The translations under genes and the position numbers were made by a program. From JBMNOI01 sp050942995 (GTDB lineage Bacteria; Chloroflexota; Anaerolineae; UBA1429), in NCBI GenBank assembly GCA_050942995.1, contig JBMNOI010000015.1:1-40270 (forward strand): 40,270 nt of DNA, given 5' to 3'. The notes beneath the pieces are model-generated. The model was not told where the DNA came from. It saw nothing but the letters and a program-made list of their open reading frames with translations, and made no database searches. Within the stretch, counting starts at the first letter, position 1; each line of letters begins with the position of its first letter. Shown here one piece after another: positions 28,348-36,446 of the stretch.

Positions 28348-29583
28348 ATGATGACGGCAACACATGACGGAACCGAATCAACGCCTCAGAGGGATAAGAC
28401 AAACGAGCCGCGGCAGGTGTATATGGATCATGCCGCCACCACACCTGTCGATCCACGTGTCGTTGAGGCGATGTTGCCCTACTGGACAGAGCACTGGGGT
28501 AATCCCTCTAGCGTGTACCGTCTGGCCAACGCCGCCCGTGAGGGCCTGCGTCAAGCCCGCGAGACCGTGGCCGAGATTCTGGGGGCGCGCCCTTCAGAGA
28601 TCATCTTTACCAGTTGTGGCACCGAAAGCAACAACCTGGCCATTCGAGGCACGGCCTGGGCGGCGCGCAATCGGGGCAATCATATCATCACCATCCCCAT
28701 CGAGCATCACGCCGTGGAACACACCTGTGCCCAGCTCGAAAACGAGTTTGGCTACCGGGTGACCCGTGTGCCGGTGGATCGCTACGGTATGGTAGATCCG
28801 GACGATGTGGCGAGGGCCATCACCCCCGAGACGGTGCTCATCACCATCATGTACGCCAATAACGAGGTGGGCACCATCGAGCCTATCGCCGAGATCGGCC
28901 GTATCGCTCATGAAAAAGGGGTTCCGTTGCACACCGACGCCGTGCAGGCCGGTGGCAGTTTGAATCTGAATGTAGACGACCTGCAGGTCGATATGCTCTC
29001 TCTATCGGGGCACAAATTCTACGCGCCCAAGGGTGTGGGGGTGCTCTACGTCCGCGACGGTCACCGCATCCTGCCCACGCAGACCGGGGGTGGCCAGGAG
29101 CGCCACCTGCGGGCCGGCACCGAGAATGTAGCCTATATCGTGGGGCTGGCTACGGCATTGCGCCTGGCCTATGAGCAGGTCGAGGACGAGACGCGACGGC
29201 TGACGGCGCTGCGTGACCGGCTCATCGGCGGCATTCTTTCTACCATCCCCGACGCCCATCTGACGGGGCATCCCGAACAGCGTCTGGCGAATAGCGCCAG
29301 CTTTTACTTTGCCGGCGTGGACGGCGAATCGGTTCTGTTGCATCTGGATCTGGCCGGCATCGCCGCCAGCACCGGCTCGGCCTGCGCCTCGGGCGAAGAA
29401 GGGCCCTCGCACGTTCTCTCGGCGATGGGGGTCGATCCCACTATGGCGCAGGGCAGCCTGAGACTCTCTCTCGGACGCAAAACCACATCAGAGGATGTGG
29501 ACTATGTACTGGCGGTTCTTCCGGGCATCATACAGCGGCTGAGGGCCATGTCGCCGCTGTATGCTCAGACCGCCGCACACTAA
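28348..29583 (+). CDS. iscS: Cysteine desulfurase (NifS/IscS family)
   Basis: 411 residues, starting 6 bases after the cysE stop. The pyridoxal-phosphate Lys is Lys223 in SLSGHKFYAPKG; the cofactor-stacking His lies in IEHHAVEHT and the aldehyde-binding Asp/Gln in HTDAVQ. The catalytic Cys346 is in TGSACASGEEGPSHVL on the mobile loop, group I style. An N-terminal extension of about 23 charged residues precedes YMDHAATTP. It takes sulfur from cysteine as a persulfide and passes it to the scaffold or thiolase encoded next in the operon. IscS and NifS cannot be separated by sequence alone; the context favours general Fe-S and tRNA supply. Confidence 0.93.
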   Translation: MMTATHDGTESTPQRDKTNEPRQVYMDHAATTPVDPRVVEAMLPYWTEHWGNPSSVYRLANAAREGLRQARETVAEILGARPSEIIFTSCGTESNNLAIRGTAWAARNRGNHIITIPIEHHAVEHTCAQLENEFGYRVTRVPVDRYGMVDPDDVARAITPETVLITIMYANNEVGTIEPIAEIGRIAHEKGVPLHTDAVQAGGSLNLNVDDLQVDMLSLSGHKFYAPKGVGVLYVRDGHRILPTQTGGGQERHLRAGTENVAYIVGLATALRLAYEQVEDETRRLTALRDRLIGGILSTIPDAHLTGHPEQRLANSASFYFAGVDGESVLLHLDLAGIAASTGSACASGEEGPSHVLSAMGVDPTMAQGSLRLSLGRKTTSEDVDYVLAVLPGIIQRLRAMSPLYAQTAAH

Positions 29584-29625
29584 CATCACGATGATGTGTG
29601 TCTATCCAATTGCTATGGAGGCACG

Positions 29626-30012
29626 ATGTATTCGGACGTTCTGATCGAGCACTTTACCAATCCTCGCAACGTCGGCACGATCGACGACGCCGATGCCTAT
29701 GCTCGGGTAGAGAGCGACGCCTGCGGCGACGTGATGGAGCTCTATCTGCGGGTGCGTGACGGACTCATCGACGACATCAAATACCGCACCTTTGGGTGCG
29801 CCGCCGCCATCGCCTCCAGTTCGATGGCGTCCGAGATGATCAAGGGACGGCCCCTGGCCGAGGCGGCGCGGTTGTCGGACGAAATGATCGTCGGGGCTTT
29901 GGGTGGACTGCCCGAGGCCAAGATCCATTGTTCGGTGCTGGCCGCCAGTGCTCTGCACGCGGCGCTAGAGAACTATTTTCAGGCACACCCCGAAGCCCGT
30001 CCTGCGGGATGA
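29626..30012 (+). CDS. iscU: IscU/NifU-type Fe-S cluster scaffold
   Basis: 128 residues from the ATG preceded by GGAGG; an earlier GTG has no ribosome site. Three cysteines, Cys33 (DACGD), Cys58 (TFGCAAA) and Cys102 (KIHCSV), plus Asp35, form the cluster site. No SufU-type insertion is seen between the first two cysteines, so the IscU/NifU-N form is favoured. The desulfurase gene lies directly upstream and mnmA directly downstream. No hscA, hscB or fdx is present, so the operon lacks the classic Isc chaperone pair. Confidence 0.9.
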   Translation: MYSDVLIEHFTNPRNVGTIDDADAYARVESDACGDVMELYLRVRDGLIDDIKYRTFGCAAAIASSSMASEMIKGRPLAEAARLSDEMIVGALGGLPEAKIHCSVLAASALHAALENYFQAHPEARPAG

Positions 30013-30031
30013 GCCGGAGGACCGGCCTTTG

Positions 30032-31156
30032 ATGAACGATTCGCTCCGCTACGACAGGTCTGCGGTGGCCGTCGCCATGAGCGGCGGCGTGGATAGCTCT
30101 GTTGCGGCCGCGTTGTTGACCCGTGCGGGCCATCGGGTGCTGGGCATTACGATGCGACTATGGCGCGAAGCATCGTCGCCCTCTCCATGTACAGATCGTG
30201 GCGCGACCATGGATGCCGATTCCGAAAAGAGTGTTCGCGATAGCGCGGCCGTATGCCGTCATCTCGGCATCCCCCATCATGTGATCGATCTCGGCGAAGC
30301 CTTTGTAGACGAGATCATCGACCCCTTTGTGCGCGAATACGCCGATGGGCGCACCCCCAATCCCTGTGTGCGCTGCAACCGCTCGATCAAGTTCGGTCGC
30401 CTGCTCGATCATGTGCGCGGCCTGGGCTGCGATTATCTGGCGACCGGCCATTACGCCCGTATCCGGCGGGTGGCCGGTCGCCATCATCTGCTGCGAGGCG
30501 CCGACCCTGCCAAGGATCAATCCTATTTTCTCTATACTTTGCAGCAGGAGCAGCTACGTTCTATAATATTCCCCATCGGAAACTGGACAAAGGAGCGTGT
30601 TCGGGAGGCGGCCGTCGAATGGGGTCTGCCCACAGCAGAGCGCTCTGAGAGCCAGGATGTATGTTTTTTGCGCGACGATGACTATCGTCGCTTTATCATG
30701 GAGCGGTTGCCCGAGGCGGTATGCCCGGGGCCGATCTATAATACACAGGGGGAATTGCTCGGCCGGCACAAGGGATTGCCCTTTTACACCGTCGGGCAGC
30801 GTGGGGGGCTGGGGATTGCCGCGCCTCGTCCTCTGTATGTCATCCGACTGGATGCGCCGCGTAACGCCCTTATCGTCGGTTATGCCGAGGAGTTGGGCGC
30901 TCGTGCGCTAGAGGCCGCGGATATGTCCTATGTCGGTGAAACGCTACCGGCCGGCGCCGAGGTAGATGCTCGTATTCGCTATCGCGCCGCTCCGGCGCCG
31001 GCTCGGGTGTGGCCGCTGGACGATGGCCGGGCCAGAATCGTGTTTCGCCGTTCTCTGCGCGATATAACCCCCGGGCAATCGGTGGTGCTGTATCGGGATG
31101 ATGAGGTGCTGGGAGGCGGCATCATCGCCCGCGTTCTGGGTGATTTTGACGCGTAA
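30032..31156 (+). CDS. mnmA: tRNA-specific 2-thiouridylase
   Basis: 374 residues. PP-loop motif SGGVDSS (17-23) binds ATP. The catalytic pair is Cys112 (PNPCVRCN) and Cys211 (SQDVCF), and GRHKGLPFYTVGQRGGLGI closes the central domain. It thiolates U34 of tRNAs for Lys, Glu and Gln using sulfur from a cysteine desulfurase, so its place after iscS and iscU is functional. The ATG at 30032 is chosen; a TTG directly before it is equally close to GGAGG. About 20 residues (47-66) form an insertion between the PP-loop and the next conserved segment. Confidence 0.94.
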   Translation: MNDSLRYDRSAVAVAMSGGVDSSVAAALLTRAGHRVLGITMRLWREASSPSPCTDRGATMDADSEKSVRDSAAVCRHLGIPHHVIDLGEAFVDEIIDPFVREYADGRTPNPCVRCNRSIKFGRLLDHVRGLGCDYLATGHYARIRRVAGRHHLLRGADPAKDQSYFLYTLQQEQLRSIIFPIGNWTKERVREAAVEWGLPTAERSESQDVCFLRDDDYRRFIMERLPEAVCPGPIYNTQGELLGRHKGLPFYTVGQRGGLGIAAPRPLYVIRLDAPRNALIVGYAEELGARALEAADMSYVGETLPAGAEVDARIRYRAAPAPARVWPLDDGRARIVFRRSLRDITPGQSVVLYRDDEVLGGGIIARVLGDFDA

Positions 31157-31182
31157 TTTGCGAATAAAAGGACGGGATCCCC

Positions 31183-31437
31183 ATGCTCACCTCGCCGTTG
31201 TTTCTCATCACATCCACCCTGGCGACCATGTGGGCGGCATTGTTCCATCTGTTGCTGGGAAAACGATTGATTGATCTTGTTCTTTATTGGTTTGTGGGGT
31301 TAATTGGGTTTGCCGTGGGGCAGGCCATGGCCGATGTGCTGGCCCTGGAATGGTTACAGGTGGGGCAGGTTCACCTGATCGAAGGTACGTTGGGCTGCTG
31401 GATCGCCATGCTCGTTGCGCGGTGGCTCAAGGTGTGA
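31183..31437 (+). CDS. Small membrane protein, function unknown
   Basis: 84 residues with three hydrophobic segments (about 5-25, 29-50 and 63-82). No family is recognised. It follows mnmA by 26 bases and precedes the YtxG/YtxH-like pair on the same strand, so it may be cotranscribed with either. AAAAGGACGGG is the likely ribosome site, about 12 bases from the ATG. Codon use looks like that of its neighbours. Confidence 0.65.
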   Translation: MLTSPLFLITSTLATMWAALFHLLLGKRLIDLVLYWFVGLIGFAVGQAMADVLALEWLQVGQVHLIEGTLGCWIAMLVARWLKV

Positions 31438-31504
31438 TAAAATCTTTTGGTCATCATCGATCTTTTTCGGATTCGCCATCGCCCAAACCCTAGGAGGGAT
31501 GGTT

Positions 31505-31840
31505 ATGTGGCTTGCAGCGGTACGGGATGTGGCCATTGTGCTGCTGGCCCTCGAGTCGCTCGTCATCGGTGTTCTGCTGGCGGTGTTGTTGATTCAGTTG
31601 CGTGGCCTTGTCCGTCTGCTGCGCGAAGAGATTGCCCCGATGATTAACTCGGCCAGCGATACGGTGAACACCGTGCACGGGACGGTAGATTTTGTGAGCG
31701 AGCACCTGGTCAGTCCCGTAATCAAAGTTTCCAGTTATGCCACCGGAGCGCGGCGCGTACTGGGGAACCTGTTATTTATCGGACGCAGAATGCGAAACTC
31801 CGCCTCGCGCCCGGATCGCGGCGGTGAGGTGATCGACTAG
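31505..31840 (+). CDS. Single-helix membrane protein, DUF948/YtxG-like
   Basis: 111 residues from the ATG preceded by AGGAGGG. One membrane helix (about 8-32) is followed by an amphipathic, probably helical stretch (LREEIAPMINSASDTVNTVHGTV) and a basic tail. In Bacillus a DUF948 protein (YtxG) is encoded directly before YtxH; the same order here supports the assignment, though similarity is judged only by pattern. The role in that pair is stress-related but not defined. Confidence 0.6.
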   Translation: MWLAAVRDVAIVLLALESLVIGVLLAVLLIQLRGLVRLLREEIAPMINSASDTVNTVHGTVDFVSEHLVSPVIKVSSYATGARRVLGNLLFIGRRMRNSASRPDRGGEVID

Positions 31841-31872
31841 TCCTCGGGGACCCAAACGATCGGAGGTAACAG

Positions 31873-32223
31873 ATGCAGAAAGAAACCGGTTCTGGCGATT
31901 TCGCGGTCGGCTTTTTCCTCGGAGCGTTCGTAGGCGCTGCTCTGGCACTGCTTTTCGCGCCTGCTCCGGGAGAAGAGATACGCGAGCAGATTCGTGAAAA
32001 GAGTATCGAGCTCAAGGACCGGGCGGGAGACCTGGGCCACGAGGCCAGCCGGCGCGCCGAGGAGCTTCGCGTGCGCGGCCAGTCTATACTGGAAGAGCAA
32101 AAGGCTCGTTTCCAGAGCGCCGTGGAAGAGGGCAAAGAGGCGGCCGCCCGCCGGAAGGAAGAGCTTTTGGCCCAGTTCGAGGCGTCTCGTTCGACGAGCC
32201 CCCGGCCCACTACCGAAGCCTGA
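31873..32223 (+). CDS. YtxH-like protein
   Basis: 116 residues. A glycine-rich membrane helix (FAVGFFLGAFVGAALALLFA, about 10-29) and APAPGEEIREQIREKS directly after it form the YtxH signature. The rest is a long charged coiled coil (about 40-105). GGAGG precedes the ATG at 6 bases. It follows the DUF948-like gene and ends before a strong terminator. YtxH proteins are general-stress proteins in Bacillus; the molecular role is unknown. Confidence 0.8.
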   Translation: MQKETGSGDFAVGFFLGAFVGAALALLFAPAPGEEIREQIREKSIELKDRAGDLGHEASRRAEELRVRGQSILEEQKARFQSAVEEGKEAAARRKEELLAQFEASRSTSPRPTTEA

Positions 32224-32248
32224 GCCGTTCCATACCGACCCAACGATC

Positions 32249-32324
32249 AAGAGACGCGGGATGATCCCGGCCCGTCGACGCGTCTACGCGCGATACGGAG
32301 CCGGGACGGCCCACGTCTCTTTTT
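32249..32324 (+). terminator. Intrinsic terminator after the YtxH-like gene
   Basis: AAGAGACG (32249-32256) pairs with CGTCTCTT (about 32314-32321), with an inner CGGG/CCGG region; a T run follows. It ends the plus-strand run before the convergent NAD(P)HX repair gene. Confidence 0.8.
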
Positions 32325-32333
32325 CGTGATGCT

Positions 32334-34007
32334 CTAGTCCCGTAACTCTTCCATCGCCCGTGGTATCAGCGGAAGCAGGTCTCCGGCCAGCATGCCCGAT
32401 GCGCCCAACTGCCTGCGGCGGATCTCTCCCGCCAGGCCGTGCAGATAGACTCCGCTCACCGCAGCCTCGTAGGCGCGCAATCCCTGGGCCAAAAGCCCGA
32501 GAATGGTGCCGGCCAGCACATCGCCGGTGCCGGCGGTGGCCAGGGCTGCATTGGCAAAGGGGATGACGGTGGTGCGGCCCGAAGGCGCGGCCACTACGGT
32601 ATAGGCCCCCTTGAGTACCACGATGCAACGCCACTCCTGCGCGGCGCTTTGCGCGGCGCCCAACCGGTTGGATTGCACCTCCCGGACGCTGCGACCTAAC
32701 AGTCGCGCCATCTCGCCGGGATGCGGCGTCAGCACGCTCTCGGGGGGCAGATGCTCCCACCATTCAGGGCAGCGACTCAGCAGGCTCAGCCCATCGGCGT
32801 CGATCACCAACGGTGGCAACATATGCTTTGAGGTGGGGGGCGGCTCTTCCTCGGCGAACCCGATAGTGCGGCGGGCACGTCGACCGGTAAGCAGCGCACA
32901 CATAAAGTCGCCCGTCACCGTTTCGGTGCCCATGCCCGGCCCCAGCAACAGGGCATCATAGTCCTCCAGATGCTCGACCAGCACGCGCACGGCAGAGGGC
33001 GTGATGGCGCCCATGTCATCGGGCAACACTAAATAGGTCGCCTCGGTGAGCCCGGCGGCCACCATCGGATAGATTCTCCCCCCCACAGCGACGGTCACCA
33101 GGCCCGCCCCGCTGCGATAAGCCCCCTCGGCGGCCATTCGTGGCGCCCCTACATAGTTCGTCGAGCCGCCCACTACCATGGCCTTGCCAAAGGTGCCCTT
33201 GTGAGCATCGGGCGGGCGAGCGGGCAACATGGCGGCTGCCGCTTCGGGCGTGGCCACTGCCGTGGGGATATCCTCCGCCAGAGCGGGATCGATGCCGATA
33301 TCGGCCACCAGCAGCTTGCCCACGAATCCCGCGCCGGGGAAAAGAAAGTGGCCGCGCTTGGGATGCGCAAACGTCACCGTGAGATCGGCGGGAAGTGCGG
33401 CCTCATCCACCTCACCGGTATCACTGTTCAGGCCGGTGGGCATATCCAGCGCCACCACCGGCGTTTGGGATCTCACATAGCGGTTGATCCGGCTCCCCGC
33501 TACCGATCTCAACGGTGAGATTCGCTCGATCTCGCGTCCGGCGGCCCGGGCGTTCAAGCCTCGCCGCACGCGTCGCAACAGGTCGGGCAGGTCGCCGCGC
33601 AATTCGCCGGTGGTACCGGTGCCCAGCAGGGCATCCAGCAACAGGTCGCAATCGGTCACCAGTTCGTCCAGACGCTCGCCTTCAGGGTCGTCCTCGGCGC
33701 GATAGACGGGGATGCCCATCTCCCGAACTCGCTCGAGGTTGGGATCATCCTCGAGATTGCGCTTCCAGATATAGACGCTGACCGGCAGATTCCACTGATG
33801 TAGATAGCGGGCCGCCACCAGGCCGTCTCCGCCGTTGTTGCCCGGTCCGACCAGCACCAGTATGTGGTCGGCAGATCCCGCCAGCCGCTCTTGAATGGCC
33901 AGCGCCGTGGCGTGGCCGGCCTGTTCCATCATCTCCTCATAGCTGAGGCCCGCCTCGCTGGCCGCTTGCTCCAGCCGGCGCATCTCTTCCGCCGTGACCA
34001 GCTTCAT
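32334..34007 (-). CDS. nnr: Bifunctional NAD(P)HX epimerase and dehydratase
   Basis: 557 residues from the ATG, 7 bases after AGGAGG (a GTG one codon earlier is possible). The N-terminal YjeF-N epimerase domain (about 1-220) has GPGNNGGDG (54-62) and the DMPTGLNSDTG loop. The C-terminal ADP/ATP-dependent dehydratase (about 240-557) has KGTFGKAMVVGGS, LTPHPGEMARLLG, VVLKGAYTV and ATAGTGDVLAG. The protein repairs hydrated NADH and NADPH, a housekeeping metabolite-repair task. An insertion (about 155-190) of basic residues lies inside the epimerase domain. Its own promoter is upstream, and the convergent terminator at 32249-32324 lies just past its stop. Confidence 0.93.
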   Translation of the reverse strand: MKLVTAEEMRRLEQAASEAGLSYEEMMEQAGHATALAIQERLAGSADHILVLVGPGNNGGDGLVAARYLHQWNLPVSVYIWKRNLEDDPNLERVREMGIPVYRAEDDPEGERLDELVTDCDLLLDALLGTGTTGELRGDLPDLLRRVRRGLNARAAGREIERISPLRSVAGSRINRYVRSQTPVVALDMPTGLNSDTGEVDEAALPADLTVTFAHPKRGHFLFPGAGFVGKLLVADIGIDPALAEDIPTAVATPEAAAAMLPARPPDAHKGTFGKAMVVGGSTNYVGAPRMAAEGAYRSGAGLVTVAVGGRIYPMVAAGLTEATYLVLPDDMGAITPSAVRVLVEHLEDYDALLLGPGMGTETVTGDFMCALLTGRRARRTIGFAEEEPPPTSKHMLPPLVIDADGLSLLSRCPEWWEHLPPESVLTPHPGEMARLLGRSVREVQSNRLGAAQSAAQEWRCIVVLKGAYTVVAAPSGRTTVIPFANAALATAGTGDVLAGTILGLLAQGLRAYEAAVSGVYLHGLAGEIRRRQLGASGMLAGDLLPLIPRAMEELRD

Positions 34008-34105
34008 CACGTTTCCTCCTTACGAGTCCTCAAAGCGCAGATCATTCTCTCTGCATCGTCTGGATCATGACGCTCCAACCGATGCGACCTTGACCATCAT
34101 GGTTG

Positions 34106-34134
34106 ATTGTAGGATCGCTCCCGGCGCCGGTCAA
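34106..34134 (-). promoter_or_regulatory. Putative promoter of the NAD(P)HX repair gene
   Basis: Minus-strand TTGACC (34134-34129), 17 bases, TACAAT (34111-34106), each one base from consensus; about 100 bases before the start. Confidence 0.65.
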
Positions 34135-34199
34135 ACGTTGCGCCCATTCCGGCGCAGGGGCCGGTTCCCGGTTCGGCGGTTGTTTGGTGTCGATGGGGG

Positions 34200-34391
34200 A
34201 TGATAGAATCTCGTTCGCCTGTCATATACTACGACCGGCGAGGGGCCGCAAAACATGGCGACGGACGCGCGGCCGTTGCGGGAGCCATTCGGGAGGCCAT
34301 CTTTCGCCGTGCGGCGGATGGGGTGGATGGGGTTGTGTTTCCCGAGACGGCGCTGACCGGCTCTACAGCCCCGCCATCGGCCGCTTTGTGA
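34200..34391 (+). pseudogene. Possible truncated nitrilase (carbon-nitrogen hydrolase) N-terminal fragment
   Basis: A 63-codon frame ends in IREAIFRRAADGVDGVVFPETALTGS, cut by TGA. Segments of the form AxEGADLVVFPExALTGY with the catalytic Glu are diagnostic of the nitrilase N-terminus. The rest of the roughly 260-residue enzyme, with the Lys and Cys, is missing: the following 70 bases are a hairpin and then the convergent dehydrogenase. A plus-strand extended -10 TGATAGAAT overlaps the start. This looks like a remnant after deletion, but it is short and could be chance. Confidence 0.4.
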
Positions 34392-34433
34392 GGCGCCTCT
34401 GAGCGTTCGAGGATGGACGCTCGGAGACGCCTC
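34390..34433. terminator. Hairpin between nitrilase remnant and zinc dehydrogenase gene
   Basis: A 19-bp stem (34390-34408 with 34415-34433) with one mismatch and two G-T pairs around a 6-base loop. It lies about 28 bases downstream of the minus-strand dehydrogenase stop. No T run is present, so it may be a 3' stabiliser or a weak terminator. Confidence 0.6.
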
Positions 34434-34460
34434 TGTAAAGTCGGCACGTGTGTCGGTCGA

Positions 34461-35486
34461 TCAGGGATAGACGGCGGCCTTGATCACCCCATCCTCATAG
34501 CGCCCGACCATCTCGAACGCCTCGGCGGCCCGCTCCAGCGGGAATCGATGGGTGATGAGCGGGGCGAGATCGACCATGCCACGGCGCACCAATTCGATGG
34601 CCCGCGGATAGGTGTGCTTCATACGTCGCGCCATTTTGATGGTGAGGCCTTTGCGCCGCGCCACGTGGTGCGGCATCAGCACCTCATCCTCTGGCGGAAT
34701 GCCGATCAGAACCACGGTGCCTCCCCGCTTGGCTGCCCGCGCGGCAGCCTCTTGCCCCGAGAGGGTGCCGGCCAGCTCGAGGACGACGTCGGCTCCATGC
34801 CCGTCGGTCAGATCGGCGATGTGCGATTCGAGATCCTCTCCCGGCTCTAGCGGAACGGCGCCCAGATCGGCGGCTATCTGTCGGCGATAGGCCAGCGGCT
34901 CCACGGCCAGCACCTGCGCCGCCCCGCCCCGCAGGGCCAGCTGCACCACCAGCAGGCCGATGGGCCCGCAGCCTATCACCGCCACCGTCTCGGCCAGGCG
35001 CGCTTTGCCCAGGTCCCAACCGTGCAGGGCCACCCCCAGCGGCTCCAGCAGCGCGCCATCGTCGGCGGTAAAGCCCTCCGGCAGAGGATGCAGAAAGCGC
35101 CCTCCGTATGCCACATACTGGCGCAGCGATCCGTCCATCGGCGGTGTGCCGCAGAACTGGATGTGGAGGCAGAGGTTCGGGTTGCCCTCGACACAATAGC
35201 GGCAGTGTCCGCAGCTTACGGCGGGTTGCACGGCCACCAGATCGCCGGGGCGCACATGGGTGACCTCTGGCGTCACCTCGACCACCTCGGCGGCAAACTC
35301 GTGCCCCAGTACCAGGGGCACGTCGCTTACGGTGTTGCCGATGCGGGCGTCGCGATAATAGTGCACATCCGAGTGGCACACCGTCACCGAGCGCACTCGC
35401 AGGAGCGCTTCACCGGGGGCGGGCTGGGGGACGGGCTCTTCTACCACGCGCAGGTCGCGCGGACCGAACAGTCTCAATGATTGCAT
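34461..35486 (-). CDS. Zinc-containing medium-chain alcohol/polyol dehydrogenase
   Basis: 341 residues. Catalytic zinc ligands Cys37 (TVCHSD) and His62-Glu63 (GHEF) and the four structural-zinc cysteines (92, 95, 98, 106) are present. The Rossmann motif GCGPIG (172-177) binds NAD(P). The sequence is closest in pattern to sorbitol/threonine dehydrogenase-like members, but the substrate is not readable. An unusual MARRMKHTYPRAIELV stretch near the C-terminus takes the place of the usual substrate-side helix. AAAGGATG precedes the ATG. The gene appears monocistronic. Confidence 0.88.
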   Translation of the reverse strand: MQSLRLFGPRDLRVVEEPVPQPAPGEALLRVRSVTVCHSDVHYYRDARIGNTVSDVPLVLGHEFAAEVVEVTPEVTHVRPGDLVAVQPAVSCGHCRYCVEGNPNLCLHIQFCGTPPMDGSLRQYVAYGGRFLHPLPEGFTADDGALLEPLGVALHGWDLGKARLAETVAVIGCGPIGLLVVQLALRGGAAQVLAVEPLAYRRQIAADLGAVPLEPGEDLESHIADLTDGHGADVVLELAGTLSGQEAAARAAKRGGTVVLIGIPPEDEVLMPHHVARRKGLTIKMARRMKHTYPRAIELVRRGMVDLAPLITHRFPLERAAEAFEMVGRYEDGVIKAAVYP

Positions 35487-35595
35487 GGTTCATCCTTTCC
35501 GTGAGATGCGCCGGGGCGCGCCTGATTCTGACACGGCGGGGGGAGGCTGTCAAACAGAGCCGGGGGTGTCGCCGGCCCTCCGATTGCAGAAACAG

Positions 35596-35625
35596 AAAAA
35601 GGGCATCACCATAACGGCGATGCCC
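35596..35625 (-). terminator. Intrinsic terminator of rpsT
   Basis: GGGCATCGCC pairs with GGTGATGCCC (10 bp, one G-T) on the minus strand, followed by TTTTT. It lies about 30 bases after the rpsT stop. Confidence 0.88.
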
Positions 35626-35654
35626 GGTTTCAGGCCAATGTCACGAACGAGAGC

Positions 35655-35918
35655 TTATTCCAGCCCGTTCAGATGCCTCATCAGGCGCGACTTGTCGCGG
35701 TCGGCCTTGTTACGATGAATGACACCTTTTTGTGCGGCGCGATCGATCTCGCTGACGGCCGCCATCACGGCGTCGGTGGCTGCCGCTTTATCGCCCTCGG
35801 CCAGAGAGGCCCTTGCCCTTCTTACAAATGTACGGAGGCGAGAGCGCACCGCACGGTTACGCATACGCTGTGCTGTAGCCTGCCGGGCGCGCTTGATCGC
35901 GGATTTTGTATTCGCCAA
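35655..35918 (-). CDS. rpsT: Small ribosomal subunit protein bS20
   Basis: 87 residues: the MANTKSAIKRARQ start, very basic helical body and KGVIHRNKADRDKSRL tail are those of bS20, which binds 16S rRNA. The start codon is TTG (first residue shown as Met) with AGGAGG 8 bases upstream. TTG or UUG starts are known for rpsT in several bacteria and go with translational autoregulation; that link is inference here. It follows the tRNA cluster on the same strand by about 85 bases and could be cotranscribed with it. Confidence 0.95.
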   Translation of the reverse strand: MANTKSAIKRARQATAQRMRNRAVRSRLRTFVRRARASLAEGDKAAATDAVMAAVSEIDRAAQKGVIHRNKADRDKSRLMRHLNGLE

Positions 35919-36003
35919 CTCTGTTCCTCCTGAACTGCTGCCTGTGCGCTATCGTGGCCTGTAAGGGGCAATGATACAAGATGCCCCGACTACCGATATG
36001 CAG

Positions 36004-36075
36004 AGGCGACGGTCGGAATTGAACCGACGATCGGGGTTTTGCAGACCCCTGCCTTAGCCACTTGGCTACGTCGCC
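36004..36075 (-). tRNA. tRNA-Cys (GCA)
   Basis: Acceptor GGCGACG/CGTCGCC is perfectly paired, T-loop GGTTCAATTCC, anticodon stem GGGGT/ACCCC with loop CTGCAAA (anticodon GCA at 36042-36040). The CCA end is not encoded. Confidence 0.95.
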
Positions 36076-36121
36076 GCAAAGAATCACGGTTCCCCACCTT
36101 GCGGTAAGGAACCGCGATGCC

Positions 36122-36196
36122 TGGAGCGGAAGACGAGATTCGAACTCGCGACCCTCTCCTTGGCAAGGAGATGCTCTACCACTGAGCCACTTCCGC
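36122..36196 (-). tRNA. tRNA-Gly (GCC)
   Basis: Acceptor GCGGAAG/CTTCCGC, D-loop AGTGGTAGAGC, anticodon loop TTGCCAA (GCC at 36064-36062), T-loop AGTTCGAATCT. CCA is encoded (36124-36122), unlike its two neighbours. Confidence 0.95.
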
Positions 36197-36219
36197 TCGA
36201 ACAGTTACAATCGCCCAGG

Positions 36220-36292
36220 TGCCGAAGCCCAGACTTGAACTGGGGACACCTTGATTTTCAGTCAAGTGCTCTACCAACTGAGCTACCTCGGC
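36220..36292 (-). tRNA. tRNA-Phe (GAA)
   Basis: Acceptor GCCGAGG/CTTCGGC (one G-T), D-loop AGTTGGTAGAGC, anticodon loop CTGAAAA (GAA at 36259-36257), T-loop AGTTCAAGTCT. The CCA end is not encoded (CCT). First in the minus-strand order Phe-Gly-Cys. Confidence 0.95.
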
Positions 36293-36343
36293 ACTAAACC
36301 GATGTGCAGCGGTGCACGAGGCCCGCTCATCGATTGCAGAGCG

Positions 36344-36372
36344 ATTATAGCATGGGCAATGGGAGGTGTCAA
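36344..36372 (-). promoter_or_regulatory. Consensus sigma-70 promoter of the tRNA cluster
   Basis: Minus-strand perfect TTGACA (36372-36367), 17 bases, perfect TATAAT (36349-36344), about 50 bases before tRNA-Phe. Likely drives the tRNAs and possibly rpsT. Confidence 0.9.
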
Positions 36373-36446
36373 GTTTCGGCGCATCGTTTTCGATCGATCA
36401 CCTCTCGGAATCCGGCATCGGGTGAACGATGGGTGGACGAAACGAT

